Source: Nodosilinea nodulosa PCC 7104
Lineage (GTDB): Bacteria > Cyanobacteriota > Cyanobacteriia > Phormidesmidales > Phormidesmidaceae
NCBI RefSeq assembly: GCF_000309385.1
Contig: NZ_JH976537.1
Location: 1,514,214-1,578,213, forward strand
DNA: 64,000 bases
Direction: 5' to 3'
The position numbers were made by a program, and so were the translations under genes. The notes under the pieces were generated by a model that was not told where the DNA came from, ran no database searches, and saw only the letters and a list, made by a program, of their open reading frames with translations. Position 1 is the first letter of the stretch; each line of letters opens with the position of its first letter. This document shows, piece by piece, positions 36,402 through 46,699 of the stretch.

Positions 36402-37526
36402 ATGCAAACCCTCCCCTCCCTTACCATTGGCCGGCACACCGTTCCCTACCCCATTGTTCAGGGCGGCATGGGCATTCGCGTTTCAGGGGCTGGGCTGGCG
36501 GCGGCGGTGGCCAACGCGGGCGGCATTGGCGTCATTTCTGCCGTGGGGCTGGGGATGCGATCGCCCTACTTCAACATCGACGAGAAGAATCCCAAAACCC
36601 GCCAGGCCGAGTTTTTTGAGGCCAATCGCCTGGCCCTGATCGACGAGCTGCAAAAGGCCCGCACCCTCAGCCCTACCGGCATTCTCGGCGTCAATATTAT
36701 GGTGGCGGCGCGGGACTACGAATGCCTGGCGCGCACCGCCGTTGACCACGGCATCAACCTGATCTTCTCCGGGGCAGGACTGCCCCTAACCCTGCCCGCC
36801 CTCACCGCCCATCGCCCCGAGGTGGCCCTGGTGCCCATTGTCTCCAGCGTCCGGGCGGCGCAGGTGATCTGCAAAAAGTGGCAGCGGCAGTTCCATCGCC
36901 TGCCCGACGCCTTTGTCGTTGAGAATCCTCAATCAGCGGGAGGCCACCTGGGCGCTAAGGTCGAAGAATTGGGCGATTCAGCCCTCAGCCCCGAGGTGGT
37001 CATTCCGGCGCTGAGGCGCTACCTGAGCGAAAATTTTGACTCTCCCATCGCGATCATCGCGGCGGGGGGAATCTGCGATCGCCCCACCCTGGCCCATGCC
37101 CTCGCCCTCGGGGCCCGCGGGGTTCAAATCGGCACCCGGTTTATCCCCACCCAGGAGTGCGACGCTGACTGGCGCTACAAGGAATTCCACCTCCACGCCA
37201 GACCAGAGGATGTTGTGCTGGTGCCCAGCCCGGTCGGGCTGCCCGGTCGAGCACTGCGCAATGCCTTTGTCGATCGGGTCAAGGCGGGCGAAATTTTTGA
37301 CGAGCGGGAGCAGTGCTTCGCCAACTGTCTACAGGTCTGCAAATTCCGCGATCGCCGCGAAACCTACTGCATTCTCCGCGCCCTCGATCGCGCCAGCCGG
37401 GGCGACGTCGACAATGGGCTGGTGTTTGCGGGCAGCGCCGTGGGCCAGCCCGGTTCGCAGGGCCATGCGGCCCCAAAACGCATTCAGCCCGTGGCGGAAG
37501 TGATGGCGGAGCTGGTGGCGCAGTAG
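36402..37526 (+). CDS. nitronate monooxygenase/FMN-dependent 2-nitropropane dioxygenase family
   Basis: A 374-residue TIM-barrel flavoprotein with IVQGGMGIRVSG, NPQSAGGHLG (catalytic/FMN loop) and IIAAGGICDRPTLAHALALGARGVQIGTRF split over the phosphate-binding region. Usual class members oxidise nitronates or act as enoyl reductases (FabK-like). A Cys-rich segment CFANCLQVCKFRD (~305-320) is distinctive. It starts 29 bp after the radical SAM gene, so cotranscription is likely. Precise substrate unknown. Confidence 0.85.
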   Translation: MQTLPSLTIGRHTVPYPIVQGGMGIRVSGAGLAAAVANAGGIGVISAVGLGMRSPYFNIDEKNPKTRQAEFFEANRLALIDELQKARTLSPTGILGVNIMVAARDYECLARTAVDHGINLIFSGAGLPLTLPALTAHRPEVALVPIVSSVRAAQVICKKWQRQFHRLPDAFVVENPQSAGGHLGAKVEELGDSALSPEVVIPALRRYLSENFDSPIAIIAAGGICDRPTLAHALALGARGVQIGTRFIPTQECDADWRYKEFHLHARPEDVVLVPSPVGLPGRALRNAFVDRVKAGEIFDEREQCFANCLQVCKFRDRRETYCILRALDRASRGDVDNGLVFAGSAVGQPGSQGHAAPKRIQPVAEVMAELVAQ

Positions 37527-37562
37527 CCCAAAACGTAGCCAAAATCACAGCCAAAAACCAGA

Positions 37563-37588
37563 GCAGCCCCCAGTTTTCTGGGGGCTGC
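37563..37588. terminator. bidirectional hairpin, nmo/murA
   Basis: 11 bp GC-rich arms GCAGCCCCCAG and CTGGGGGCTGC with a TTTT loop, between genes that converge at 37526 and 37617. No long T-run. Confidence 0.7.
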
Positions 37589-37616
37589 ATATCTATTCGG
37601 TGCGGGAAGTCAGCGC

Positions 37617-38984
37617 CTAAACCGGCACCGGAGCGCCGTCGTGGTAGCGGCGCAGGTTAGCGCCCAGGAGCCGCAGCTTGCCCTCCAGGTCGTCGTAGCC
37701 GCGATCGAGGTGGTGCAGGCCCTGAATCGTAGTGGTGCCTTTAGCGGCAAGCCCCGCCAGCACCAGCGCCGCCGAGGCCCGCAGGTCCGTGGCCAGCACC
37801 GGCGCGCCGGAGAGCTGGTGCACGCCTTTAATGATGGCGCAGTTGCCGTTCAGGCGAATGTCGGCCCCCATGCGGTTGAGTTCGGCCACGTGGCGGAGGC
37901 GATTTTCAAACACCGTTTCGGTGATCAGGCTGCTGCCTTCGCAAACCGCCATCAGCGCCATAAACTGGGCCTGCATGTCAGTAGGGAAACCTGGAAATGG
38001 CCCCGTTTGAATGTCGGTGGGCGAAATTCTATGGGAGGGCACATATCGCACCCGACTGGGGCCATCGACCACCACCTGGCCACCGATTTCGTGGAGCTTG
38101 GCGATCACCGCCGTCAAATGTTCAGGAATAATGGGCGCGATGCTGATTTCGGAGCGGGTCATGGCTCCGGCCACCAAAAACGTGCCCGCCTCAATGCGGT
38201 CTGGAATAATGCCGTAGTCGGTGCTGTGCAGGCTGGGCACGCCAACAATCGTAATGGTGTTGGTGCCCGCCCCGCGAATACGCGCTCCCATGGCCCGGCA
38301 GAAGTTGGCCAAGTCAGCAACTTCAGGCTCCTGGGCAGCATTTTCAATAATGGTTTCGCCGTCGGCCAGGGTGGCCGCCATCATCAGCGTTTCGGTGGCT
38401 CCCACGCTGGGGTAGTCGAGGTAGATTTTGGCCCCCTTCAGCCGCCCCCCGCTGCCCGGCACGTAGGCATGAACGGTGCCGTGCTCGATGTGCACGTCGG
38501 CCCCCATGGCCTGGAGCCCGCGCACATGCAGCTCAACCGGGCGCGCCCCAATGGCGCAGCCGCCGGGCAGTGGGATCCGCGCCACCCCCATGCGGGCCAG
38601 CAGTGGACCAATTACAAAGAAACTGGCCCGCAGCCGACTGACCACGTCGTAGGGAGCCTTGGTGTGGGCAATGGTGCTGGCATCGACGGTGAGGGCATCG
38701 CCTTCGCGCTTGAGCTTGACCCCCAGGGCGGTCAGCACCTCACCCATGCGCGCGATATCCATCAGGTTGGGGATATTGCGAATGCGGCAGGGCTGGGAGC
38801 AGAGCAGGGTGCCGGCCATCACTACCAGAGCGGAGTTCTTCGCTCCACTGATGGTGACCTGGCCCGCTAGGGAAGCACCGCCAGTGATCTCAAGCACAGC
38901 ACCATCCGCCTCGGCAGCGGTCACAGGGTTGGGCAAACCAATGGATGTAACGATGGCGGTGTCCTCCACAACTGATAACTCCAC
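37617..38984 (-). CDS. murA: UDP-N-acetylglucosamine 1-carboxyvinyltransferase
   Basis: 455 residues; catalyses the first committed step of peptidoglycan synthesis (enolpyruvyl transfer from PEP). Signature: GAKNSAL (Lys of the active site), catalytic Cys143 in [10 protein letters not shown] (the fosfomycin target), and [20 protein letters not shown] ~28-residue N-terminal extension precedes the usual start region [13 protein letters not shown]. Stands alone, divergent from the tRNA gene. Confidence 0.96.
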   Translation of the reverse strand: MELSVVEDTAIVTSIGLPNPVTAAEADGAVLEITGGASLAGQVTISGAKNSALVVMAGTLLCSQPCRIRNIPNLMDIARMGEVLTALGVKLKREGDALTVDASTIAHTKAPYDVVSRLRASFFVIGPLLARMGVARIPLPGGCAIGARPVELHVRGLQAMGADVHIEHGTVHAYVPGSGGRLKGAKIYLDYPSVGATETLMMAATLADGETIIENAAQEPEVADLANFCRAMGARIRGAGTNTITIVGVPSLHSTDYGIIPDRIEAGTFLVAGAMTRSEISIAPIIPEHLTAVIAKLHEIGGQVVVDGPSRVRYVPSHRISPTDIQTGPFPGFPTDMQAQFMALMAVCEGSSLITETVFENRLRHVAELNRMGADIRLNGNCAIIKGVHQLSGAPVLATDLRASAALVLAGLAAKGTTTIQGLHHLDRGYDDLEGKLRLLGANLRRYHDGAPVPV

Positions 38985-39178
38985 TTTTTGCCAAATTTTC
39001 GTCTAGATTCTACCCGAAACCATCGTTTTCGCCACAGCAATCTAGATTCATTTGCCAAACTTGGCCACATCAGGATAGCCGATTCATCCAGAATTACGAA
39101 ATCTTTTTTCATACGCTTGACTCTGGTGCAGTCTCAGGGCATGATTACAAATCGCGGCGCTAATAACGCGCCCGGCCA

Positions 39179-39262
39179 GCGGAACTGGCGGAATTGGTAG
39201 ACGCGCTAGGTTCAGGTCCTAGTGTTAGCAATAACATCCGGGTTCAAGTCCCGGGTTCCGCA
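39179..39262 (+). tRNA. tRNA-Leu (CAG)
   Basis: 84 nt class II tRNA. Acceptor stem GCGGAAC / GTTCCGC with discriminator A (39262); D-arm with GGAATTGGTAGACGC; anticodon stem CTAGG-TTCAGGT-CCTAG giving anticodon CAG at 39213-39215 (reads CUG); a long variable arm TGTTAGCAATAACA; T-arm CCGGG-TTCAAGT-CCCGG. CCA is not encoded. The CUG codon is very frequent in this GC-rich genome. Confidence 0.97.
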
Positions 39263-39365
39263 TTCTCAATCAAAAAGCCCCAAAAGCCTAAGGGAAGCCC
39301 CAAAAGGTTTCATGCAAAGGCCGGACAGGTGGTACAGCGTAGGGAACAGTCAGGGGGAATGGCCC

Positions 39366-40157
39366 ATGCTCACGAGCCTGCAAAATCCCCTGGTGAAGTC
39401 GATTCGGAAGCTGCACCAGGCTAAGGGGCGGCGATCGCAGGGCCAATTCCTCCTGGAGGGCACTCACCTGATTCAGGAAGCCCTCGCCACCGCCTACCCC
39501 CTCCAGACTGTCTGCTATACCCCCGAGTGGCAGCAGCAGCATCCCCATTTAGCCACGGCCCTCGATCAGCACGCCGAGCGAGTCGAGCAGGTCTCTGGGC
39601 CAGTGCTCGAAGGCATGGCCACTACCCAGCATCCCGATGGGGTAGTGGCGGTGGCTCCACATATTCCCCAGGCTCCCCAGGCCTCCCTTCGGGGCGTTGG
39701 GCTAGCGATCGAAACCCTGCAAGACCCCGGCAACCTGGGCACCGTCATCCGTACAGCGGTGGCCGCCGGAGCCGAGGGCCTGTGGCTCAGCGCTGACAGC
39801 GTTGCCCCCGACCATCCCAGGGTGCTGCGGGCCTCGGCGGGGCAGTGGTTTCGGCTGCCCCTAGCGGTTGTGGACGATCTGGGTTCGCGACTGGCCGATT
39901 GGGCCAGGGCAGGGGTGCAGCTAGTGGCCACCAGCTCCCACGCTGCGGTGGACTACTGGGCCGTAGACTTTACGCAGCCGACCGTCATCGTGCTGGGCAA
40001 CGAGGGGGCCGGGCTGTCTGAAGCCCTCCTGCGCCAGTCTACGGTGCAGGTGCGCATTCCGATGGCGGAAACCGTGGAGTCGTTGAACGTGGGGATTTCG
40101 GCGGCGCTGCTGCTCTATGAGGCGCAGCGACAGCGGCGGGCAGCAATCCAAGATTAG
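39366..40157 (+). CDS. SpoU/TrmH-family RNA methyltransferase
   Basis: About 263 residues from the ATG at 39366, preceded by GGGGGA; longer frames run into the tRNA and are rejected. An N-terminal substrate-binding domain (LVKSIRKLHQAKGRRSQGQFLLEGTHLIQEAL) leads to a SPOUT knot: motif 1 QDPGNLGTVIRTAVAAG, motif 2 VIVLGNEGAGLS, motif 3 VRIPMAETVESLNVGISAA. It 2'-O-methylates rRNA or tRNA; target unknown. It lies 103 bp after the tRNA-Leu gene. Confidence 0.93.
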   Translation: MLTSLQNPLVKSIRKLHQAKGRRSQGQFLLEGTHLIQEALATAYPLQTVCYTPEWQQQHPHLATALDQHAERVEQVSGPVLEGMATTQHPDGVVAVAPHIPQAPQASLRGVGLAIETLQDPGNLGTVIRTAVAAGAEGLWLSADSVAPDHPRVLRASAGQWFRLPLAVVDDLGSRLADWARAGVQLVATSSHAAVDYWAVDFTQPTVIVLGNEGAGLSEALLRQSTVQVRIPMAETVESLNVGISAALLLYEAQRQRRAAIQD

Positions 40158-40395
40158 GAGTTGTCTGATTGCTCCCGGTGGTCAAGAATGAAAGAAAACT
40201 TTATTCGCCCTGGGGCCAATGCGAGTTGCGAATTGAGTCCATGATTTTATTCGGGCGGCGCATGTCTGGGCGATGACTGTTTCAGCGACGAACGTTTCAG
40301 CGATCAATGTTTTGGCTCAGGTGAGATCACTATCCCCTCCGCCGATCTAGCCTGGAATTAACTCTGTTTTTGGATCACCTGTTCAGGAGCCTGCT

Positions 40396-41832
40396 GTGAG
40401 CGACGCATTTGATTACGACCTGCTGATTATTGGCGCTGGGGTAGGAGGCCACGGGGCTGCCCTGCACGCGGTGAAGCGGGGGCTAAAGACCGCCATCGTA
40501 GAGGCGGATGTGATGGGGGGCACCTGCGTCAACCGGGGCTGCATTCCCTCTAAGGCGCTGCTGGCCGCTTCGGGCCGGGTGCGCGAGCTGCGCAACGACC
40601 ACCACCTCAAGTCATTGGGGATTTCGGTAGGCTCGGTGAGCTACGATCGCGAAGCCATTGCCAACCACGCCAAAACCCTGGTCAGCAAAATTCAGGGCGA
40701 TATGACCAACAGCCTGACCCGGCTCGGGGTCGATATCATTAAGGGCTGGGGGCGGCTGGCCGGGGAGCAAAAGGTGGCGATCGCCACGCCCGACGGCGAA
40801 AAAATTGTTACCGCCCAGGACATTATTCTGTCCACTGGCTCGATTCCCTTTGTGCCCCCCGGCATTGAAACCGACGGCAAAACCGTCTTCACCAGCGACG
40901 AAGCCCTCAAGCTCGACTGGCTGCCCGACTGGGTGGCGATCATTGGCAGCGGCTACATCGGCCTGGAGTTTTCCGACGTGTACACCGCCCTGGGCTGCGA
41001 GGTCACCATCATCGAAGCGCTGGATCAGCTGATGCCCACCTTCGACCCCGACATCGCCAAGATTGCCCAGCGGGTGCTGATTGCCCCTCGCGACATTGAG
41101 ACCCGCGCCGGAGTGATTGCCCAGAAGATCACCCCCGGTTCCCCCGTGGTGATCGAGCTGGCCGATCGCGAAACCCGAGAAGTGGTCGAGACCCTGGAGG
41201 TGGACGCCTGCCTGGTGGCCACGGGCCGCATTCCCGCCACCAAAGATCTGGGGTTTGAAAAGGTTGGCGTTGAGACCGATCGGCGGGGCTTTATCCCGGT
41301 GGATGACCACCTACAGGTGTTGCGCAACGGCGAGCCGGTGCCCCACCTGTGGGCGATCGGCGATGCCACCGGCAAAATGATGCTGGCCCACGCGGCCTCA
41401 GCCCAGGGCATTCTCACCGTCGAGACCATCTGCGGCGACCCTCGCACCATCAACTACATGAGCATTCCGGCGGCGGCCTTTACCCACCCGGAGGTGAGCT
41501 TTGTGGGCCTGACCGAACCCGCCGCCAAAGCCAAGGCCGAGGCCGAGGGGTTTGCCATCGACACCGTGCGCACCTACTTCAAGGGCAACTCCAAGGCCCT
41601 GGCCGAGGGCGAGTCCGACGGGCTAGCCAAGGTGATCTACCGCAAAGACACCGGGGAAATTCTGGGGGCGCACATTATCGGCCTGCACGCGGCGGATCTG
41701 ATTCAGGAGGCGGCCAATGCGATCGCCAATGGCCAGACCGTCACCGACCTGTCGTTCTGCGTCCACACCCACCCCACCCTCTCGGAAGTGCTCGACGAAG
41801 CCTTTAAGCGCGCCGTCGTCGTCCCCGCCTGA
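40396..41832 (+). CDS. lpdA: dihydrolipoamide dehydrogenase
   Basis: 478 residues, GTG start at 40396 behind CAGGAG. FAD motif [12 protein letters not shown], redox disulfide Cys44/Cys49 in [20 protein letters not shown] motif [11 protein letters not shown], and catalytic His-Glu [16 protein letters not shown]3 component of pyruvate dehydrogenase and glycine cleavage complexes. [14 protein letters not shown] is typical of the cyanobacterial/plastid type. No E1/E2 genes are adjacent. Confidence 0.95.
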   Translation: MSDAFDYDLLIIGAGVGGHGAALHAVKRGLKTAIVEADVMGGTCVNRGCIPSKALLAASGRVRELRNDHHLKSLGISVGSVSYDREAIANHAKTLVSKIQGDMTNSLTRLGVDIIKGWGRLAGEQKVAIATPDGEKIVTAQDIILSTGSIPFVPPGIETDGKTVFTSDEALKLDWLPDWVAIIGSGYIGLEFSDVYTALGCEVTIIEALDQLMPTFDPDIAKIAQRVLIAPRDIETRAGVIAQKITPGSPVVIELADRETREVVETLEVDACLVATGRIPATKDLGFEKVGVETDRRGFIPVDDHLQVLRNGEPVPHLWAIGDATGKMMLAHAASAQGILTVETICGDPRTINYMSIPAAAFTHPEVSFVGLTEPAAKAKAEAEGFAIDTVRTYFKGNSKALAEGESDGLAKVIYRKDTGEILGAHIIGLHAADLIQEAANAIANGQTVTDLSFCVHTHPTLSEVLDEAFKRAVVVPA

Positions 41833-41979
41833 TGGCACGGCCCACCTCACGCTGGGGAGAAGATGGGGGCTGTCGGTTTTTGCGATCGCCACAAGGCTCC
41901 CATTCCCAGCCGTTGACCAGCCCAGAAATGGTGGGCCTTGCCCACCCTACGCCCCGTCGAGATTCAAATGCCAAAATCG

Positions 41980-42873
41980 ATGAAAATTCGCCGCCGCCCT
42001 CCCAACCCCGCCGTTGCGGTTAAACACTTGCAATACCAAATCAAAGCCGACGATGCCGAACCCAGGCATATTTTAGAGAAAATCGTTTGGCACAAAGAAG
42101 CCGAGGTAGCCCAGCTGCGGGAGCGCCTGCCCCTGGCCGATCTCCAGCGGCAGATTCTAGACGCCCCGCCGCCCCGCGACTTTGTGGCGGCCCTGCGCGA
42201 TGGCCGCACAGTGCCGGCGCTGATTGCCGAGGTCAAAAAGGCCTCCCCCAGCAAAGGGGTGATGCGGCCCGACTTTGACCCGGTGGCGATCGCCCAAACC
42301 TACGCCGCCCACGGGGCCACCTGCCTCTCGGTACTCACCGACAAAGCCTTTTTTCAGGGCGACTTTGAGTACCTGGCCCAAATTCGCCAGGCGGTAGACC
42401 TGCCCCTGCTGTGCAAAGAGTTCATTATCTACCCGTACCAAATGTACCTGGCTCGCCTGAAAGGGGCCGACGCGGTGCTGCTGATTGCGGCCATTCTCAC
42501 CGACCAGGATCTGACCTACTTTGTGCAGATTGCCAAGGCGCTGGGCATGGCGGTGCTGGTCGAAGTGCATACCCTAGAGGAGCTAGACCGGGTGCTGGCA
42601 GTGCCCGGCCTGGCGCTGATCGGCATTAACAACCGCAATCTGGAGACCTTCACCACTCGGCTAGAGACTACGGCTGAGCTAATTGAGGCGCGGCGCGATC
42701 GCCTGACCGCCAGTGGAGCCTTAGTCGTCAGCGAATCGGGCATTCATACCCCAGCGGACCTGCGGGCTGTAACCACCGCCGGGGTAGCGGCGGTACTGGT
42801 GGGCGAGTCGCTCATTCGTCAACCCGATCCAGGGCTGGCCATCGACAAACTTTACGAAAAAAACACTGCCTAG
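41980..42873 (+). CDS. trpC: indole-3-glycerol phosphate synthase
   Basis: About 297 residues from ATG at 41980 ([10 protein letters not shown], the usual cyanobacterial start); ATGs at 41968 and 41938 are also possible. TIM barrel with [13 protein letters not shown] (catalytic Lys, Ser), [40 protein letters not shown] and VSESGI. It makes indole-3-glycerol phosphate in tryptophan synthesis. No other trp gene nearby, as usual in cyanobacteria. The preceding spacer (41920-41945) has a GTGGGC-CTT-GCCCAC palindrome followed by CCTAC. Confidence 0.95.
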   Translation: MKIRRRPPNPAVAVKHLQYQIKADDAEPRHILEKIVWHKEAEVAQLRERLPLADLQRQILDAPPPRDFVAALRDGRTVPALIAEVKKASPSKGVMRPDFDPVAIAQTYAAHGATCLSVLTDKAFFQGDFEYLAQIRQAVDLPLLCKEFIIYPYQMYLARLKGADAVLLIAAILTDQDLTYFVQIAKALGMAVLVEVHTLEELDRVLAVPGLALIGINNRNLETFTTRLETTAELIEARRDRLTASGALVVSESGIHTPADLRAVTTAGVAAVLVGESLIRQPDPGLAIDKLYEKNTA

Positions 42874-42934
42874 ATACTGAAGTCTTCAGGCACTTCCTGG
42901 TTTAATCAACAGATCGCACCTCTGGGGCACCGCA

Positions 42935-43204
42935 ATGGCAAATCTGGGCAAACCGCTCCCGCTACCCTCCCATATCCACTACGAGCTGCTGCTGCGGCTG
43001 CTCGAGCAGCAGACCATGGCGGTGGCCTACCAAAACCCCCAGATTCGGGGACAGGTGCAGGAGCTGATTATTGCCCTCCGCAAGGCCCTGTCGCAGCAGC
43101 GCCAGCTCGAAGAGACCTGCAAACAGGCCAAAATCGACGTGGAATACCAGTGGTCAACGAACCAGCTAGGCGATCGCTTTTTGCCTGAGGATGTCGCTCC
43201 CTAG
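42935..43204 (+). CDS. DUF5340-like small protein
   Basis: 89 residues, soluble, largely helical (PLPSHIHYELLLRLLEQQTMAV ... LIIALRKALSQQRQLEETCKQA). It resembles a cyanobacterial small-protein family I know as DUF5340. Function unknown. Follows trpC by 61 bp. Confidence 0.7.
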   Translation: MANLGKPLPLPSHIHYELLLRLLEQQTMAVAYQNPQIRGQVQELIIALRKALSQQRQLEETCKQAKIDVEYQWSTNQLGDRFLPEDVAP

Positions 43205-43381
43205 GGGCAAGAAGTAGACAAACGGTAGCTCTCACTACTTCCCAAGATATTTTTTCTCTGCAAGCTATATCCAGCTCCGGCTGGCATAGCCTATCGGATA
43301 CTAGCCAAAGAGCACGCCCTCGCTTTAAAGTATGGCTTCGGGTAGGGCAACCGCTGCCCCAGTGATTTGTGAGGAAAGACC

Positions 43382-44200
43382 ATGAAACGCCGCCGGTTTC
43401 TAGCATCCACCGCCGCTGTCGCTCTGCTCACCGTGGGGCTGACCTCAGCCTGCGGAGGCGGTCAATCGGCCGGAGATAGCGAAGCCGCCGGAGATAGTGA
43501 AGCCGCCGGGAAAGGCACCCTAACCATGGCCACCTCCGCCGACTACCCCCCCTACGAGTCGGTCGATACCACCAGCGGCAGCGAGGAAATCGTGGGCTTC
43601 GACGTGGATATTGCTCGCCACATTGCCAAAGAGCTGGGCTACGAGCTAGAGATCACCAACATGGATTTCAACGGGCTAATTCCAGCCCTCCAGGCCGACC
43701 GAGCCGACTTTGTGATGGCGGGCATGACCCCCACCGAAGAGCGCAAGCAGAACGTCGATTTTTCTGACATTTACTACGACGCCAAGCAAACCATTGTCTT
43801 CCCCAAAAGTAACGCCATTACCGGGCCGGACGATTTGGGCGGCAAAACCGTGGGCGTGCAGTTGGGCTCCATTCAAGAAGGGCTGGCCAAAGACCTGGCC
43901 GAAAAGACCCCCGGCATGAAGCTCTCTCCGCTCAACCGGATCAACGAAATCGTGCAGGAACTCAAGTCGGGCCGCATTGATGCCGCCATCATTGAAGACA
44001 CCGTAGCCAAGGGCTTTTTGGCCAACAACCCGGAGCTAACCTCGGTAGAAATCCCGGAAGAAGGCCCGGTGGGGTCTGCGGTAGCGTTCCCCAAGGATTC
44101 GGAGTTGACCAGCGAGTTTAACCGGGTGCTGGGCGAAATGGAGTCGAGCGGCATGATGGAAGAGCTAATTAACAAGTGGTTTGGCGACGGGGCTAAGTAG
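43382..44200 (+). CDS. amino-acid ABC transporter, substrate-binding lipoprotein
   Basis: 272 residues of family 3 solute-binding fold. The signal has an Arg pair MKRRRFLAST and lipobox LTSAC (Cys24), so Tat export of a lipoprotein is possible. A duplicated linker AGDSEAAGDSEAAG follows. The core shows TMATSADYPPYESV, IVGFDVDIARHIAKELGYEL, ADFVMAGMTPTEERKQNVDFS and ELINKWFGDG. Binds a polar amino acid (His, Arg or Gln class); the exact ligand is not readable. Followed by permease and ATPase genes. Confidence 0.93.
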   Translation: MKRRRFLASTAAVALLTVGLTSACGGGQSAGDSEAAGDSEAAGKGTLTMATSADYPPYESVDTTSGSEEIVGFDVDIARHIAKELGYELEITNMDFNGLIPALQADRADFVMAGMTPTEERKQNVDFSDIYYDAKQTIVFPKSNAITGPDDLGGKTVGVQLGSIQEGLAKDLAEKTPGMKLSPLNRINEIVQELKSGRIDAAIIEDTVAKGFLANNPELTSVEIPEEGPVGSAVAFPKDSELTSEFNRVLGEMESSGMMEELINKWFGDGAK

Positions 44201-44223
44201 TCAACGCCCATGCACCTAGCCCT

Positions 44224-44883
44224 ATGAACCTAGACTTTGGCCAAATTATTCCGTCCTTGCCCTTCATCTTGAACGGCATTGTCGTCACCCTTAAGTTCAC
44301 CCTGCTGTCGGCCCTGTTTGGGTTTACCCTGGGCACGCTGCTGTCGCTGCTGAAGATTTCCAGCATTAAGCCGCTGCGCTGGTTTGCGGAGTTTTACACG
44401 TCGATTTTTCGCGGTACGCCGCTGATTTTGCAGCTGGCCCTGGTGTACTTTGCCACCCCACAGCTAATTGGCTACAAGATTTCTCCCATTGAGGCGGGGG
44501 TACTTACCTTTGCCCTCAACTCGGCGGCCTACAGCTCGGAGACCATTCGGGCGGGCATTATGGCGGTGGACAAGGGCCAGCGGGAAGCCTCAATGTCGCT
44601 GGGGGTGCCCTATCGACCGATGATGCTCGACATCATTTTGCCCCAGGCGTTTAAGAACATTCTGCCCGCCCTGGTCAACGAGAGCATTGCGCTTCTGAAA
44701 GATTCGGCCTTGGTGTCTACCATTGGGGTGCTAGACCTGATGCGGCGAGCCCAGGTGGTAGCGGGGCAGACCTTTCTCTACTTTGAGCCGCTGATAATAG
44801 TGGGTGTGATCTACTACGTCATGGTCATGGGGCTGACCCAGGCCGCCCAAGTCCTAGAGCGGAGGATGCGCCGCAGTGATTAG
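44224..44883 (+). CDS. amino-acid ABC transporter permease
   Basis: 219 residues, about five membrane helices, HisM/GlnP type. The EAA loop reads [35 protein letters not shown] is the usual start of the conserved part. Starts 23 bp after the binding protein and overlaps the ATPase by 8 bp, so one operon. A single permease implies a homodimer. Confidence 0.94.
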   Translation: MNLDFGQIIPSLPFILNGIVVTLKFTLLSALFGFTLGTLLSLLKISSIKPLRWFAEFYTSIFRGTPLILQLALVYFATPQLIGYKISPIEAGVLTFALNSAAYSSETIRAGIMAVDKGQREASMSLGVPYRPMMLDIILPQAFKNILPALVNESIALLKDSALVSTIGVLDLMRRAQVVAGQTFLYFEPLIIVGVIYYVMVMGLTQAAQVLERRMRRSD

Positions 44884-45598
44884 AATCGAGCATTTGGTCA
44901 AATCCTTCGGGCCGCTGGAGGTTTTAAAGGATATTTCGACGGAGGTGGGCAGCGGCGAGGTGGTGGCGATTATTGGCCCCTCGGGGTCGGGCAAGTCGAC
45001 CCTGCTGCGCTGCATTAACCTGCTGGAGATTCCCACCGCCGGGCATATCTTTGTCGATGGCGTCGATATTACCTCGTCCAAGTGCGACATTCTCAAGGTG
45101 CGCCAGAACGTAGGCATGGTGTTTCAGCATTTCAACCTGTTTCCCCACAAGACGGTGATGGGCAACCTCACCTATGCGCCCATGAAGGTGCGGGGCCTCT
45201 CTAAGGCCGACGCCAGCGAAATTGCGCTGGATTTGCTGACCAAGGTGGGGCTATCGGAGAAAGCCGACCAGTACCCGTCGCGGCTGTCGGGGGGGCAAAA
45301 GCAGCGGGTGGCGATCGCCCGCGCCCTGGCCATGCAGCCCGACGTGATGTTGTTTGATGAGCCAACCAGCGCCCTCGACCCGGAAATGGTAAAAGAGGTG
45401 CTCGACGTAATGAAGGGCCTGGTTAAAACCGGCATCACCATGGCGATCGTCACCCACGAGATGGGCTTTGCGCGGGAGGTGGCCGATCGCGTGCTGTTTC
45501 TCGACGGCGGCTACCTGGTGGAAGACGCCCCACCGGACGTATTTTTTAGCGCCCCCAAGAGCGATCGCGCCCAGCAGTTCTTAGAAAAGGTGCTGTAA
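44876..45598 (+). CDS. amino-acid ABC transporter ATP-binding protein
   Basis: 240 residues, GlnQ/HisP class; GTG start at 44876 inside the permease gene (8 bp overlap). Walker [20 protein letters not shown]-loop [13 protein letters not shown], signature [15 protein letters not shown], Walker [16 protein letters not shown] and H-loop [10 protein letters not shown]. Energises uptake through the two preceding gene products. Confidence 0.95.
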   Translation: MIRIEHLVKSFGPLEVLKDISTEVGSGEVVAIIGPSGSGKSTLLRCINLLEIPTAGHIFVDGVDITSSKCDILKVRQNVGMVFQHFNLFPHKTVMGNLTYAPMKVRGLSKADASEIALDLLTKVGLSEKADQYPSRLSGGQKQRVAIARALAMQPDVMLFDEPTSALDPEMVKEVLDVMKGLVKTGITMAIVTHEMGFAREVADRVLFLDGGYLVEDAPPDVFFSAPKSDRAQQFLEKVL

Positions 45599-45670
45599 GT
45601 CCCTGGGGGATAGCACGACGGTGGGGCAATTCGTTTAAGCTAGGCAGATATTCTAGCTTTGCCAATACCT

Positions 45671-46549
45671 ATGTCTGTGCTGACGGTACCCGCTCCGTGG
45701 AAAATTCGCGATCGCACCTTTAGCTGGGGCAGCCGCACCTACCTGATGGGGGTGCTGAACGTGACCCCCGACAGCTTTAGCGACGGAGGCCGGTTCAGCT
45801 CGGTGGATCAGGCCCTGGCCCAGGCGCGCCACCTGGTGCACCACGGCACCGACATTCTCGACATTGGCGGCCAGTCCACCCGACCTGGGGCGGTGGGCAT
45901 CTCCCGCGAAGAGGAGCTCCGCCGGGTGATTCCGGTGATTGAGGCCATCCGCAGGGATGACGACGACACCCTGGCCCAGGCGGTTATTTCGGTCGATACC
46001 ACCCGATCGTCGGTGGCGCGGGCGGCGGTGCGGGCGGGGGCCGACATTATCAACGACATCTCGGCGGGCACCTACGACAAGGCCATGCTCTCGACGGTGG
46101 CCGACCTGGGCGTGCCGATTGTGATCATGCACCTGCGGGGCACGCCTGCCACCATGCAGCAATGCACCGACTATCAAGATTTAATTGGTGAAATCTACGA
46201 GTTTTTGCAGCACCAGATTGAAGACGCGATCGCCGTGGGCGTTAAACCCAGCAAAATTGCCGTCGACCCCGGCCTGGGCTTTGCCAAAACCTATGCCCAA
46301 AACCTGGAGCTGCTGCGCAAGCTGAGTCAATTTCGAGAGCTGGGCAGCCCGCTGCTGATTGGTCCCTCCCGCAAGAGCTTCATCGGCCACATTCTCGATC
46401 AGCCCGACCCCCGGCAGCGCGTCTGGGGTACGGCGGCGGCCTGCTGTGCCGCGATCGCAGGGGGTGCCGATATTTTGCGCGTCCACGACGGGGCGGAGAT
46501 GTATGACGTGTGCCGGGTGGCGGATGCGGTGTGGCGGGGGGATGGGTGA
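45671..46549 (+). CDS. folP: dihydropteroate synthase
   Basis: About 292 residues from ATG at 45671; the TTG at 45659 is weaker. Signature MGVLNVTPDSFSDGG, DIGGQSTRPG, DTTRSSVARAA, INDIS, PIVIMHLRGTPATMQ, DPGLGFAKT and GPSRKSFIG. Condenses pABA with dihydropterin pyrophosphate in folate synthesis; the sulfonamide target. Followed by a G-rich tandem repeat starting at the stop. Confidence 0.95.
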   Translation: MSVLTVPAPWKIRDRTFSWGSRTYLMGVLNVTPDSFSDGGRFSSVDQALAQARHLVHHGTDILDIGGQSTRPGAVGISREEELRRVIPVIEAIRRDDDDTLAQAVISVDTTRSSVARAAVRAGADIINDISAGTYDKAMLSTVADLGVPIVIMHLRGTPATMQQCTDYQDLIGEIYEFLQHQIEDAIAVGVKPSKIAVDPGLGFAKTYAQNLELLRKLSQFRELGSPLLIGPSRKSFIGHILDQPDPRQRVWGTAAACCAAIAGGADILRVHDGAEMYDVCRVADAVWRGDG

Positions 46550-46550
46550 G

Positions 46551-46640
46551 CGGGGGGATGGGTGGATGCGTGGATGCGTGGATGCGTGATGGGTGGTGGG
46601 GTGATGGGGTGGTGGCGAAGCCTGCCTGGAGGGCTTAGGG
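46551..46640 (+). repeat. G-rich short tandem repeats after folP
   Basis: Runs of GGATGCGT (three to four) then GGTGGGGTGAT-like words, on the boundary between folP and the accessory island. They are the complement-style counterpart of the C-rich repeats at 1901-1957 and 14980-15100. Confidence 0.7.
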
Positions 46641-46699
46641 GTGGTGCGGTAGTGGGGTGCGGTTAGAATTGAATTGAGGCAGAAACGAAGGGTTGTTGC

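Noticed and set aside
39222..39365. Extended methyltransferase start running into tRNA-Leu
   Set aside because: The upstream ATG at 39222 lies inside the tRNA; the ATG at 39366 has an SD and gives the family-typical N-terminus.
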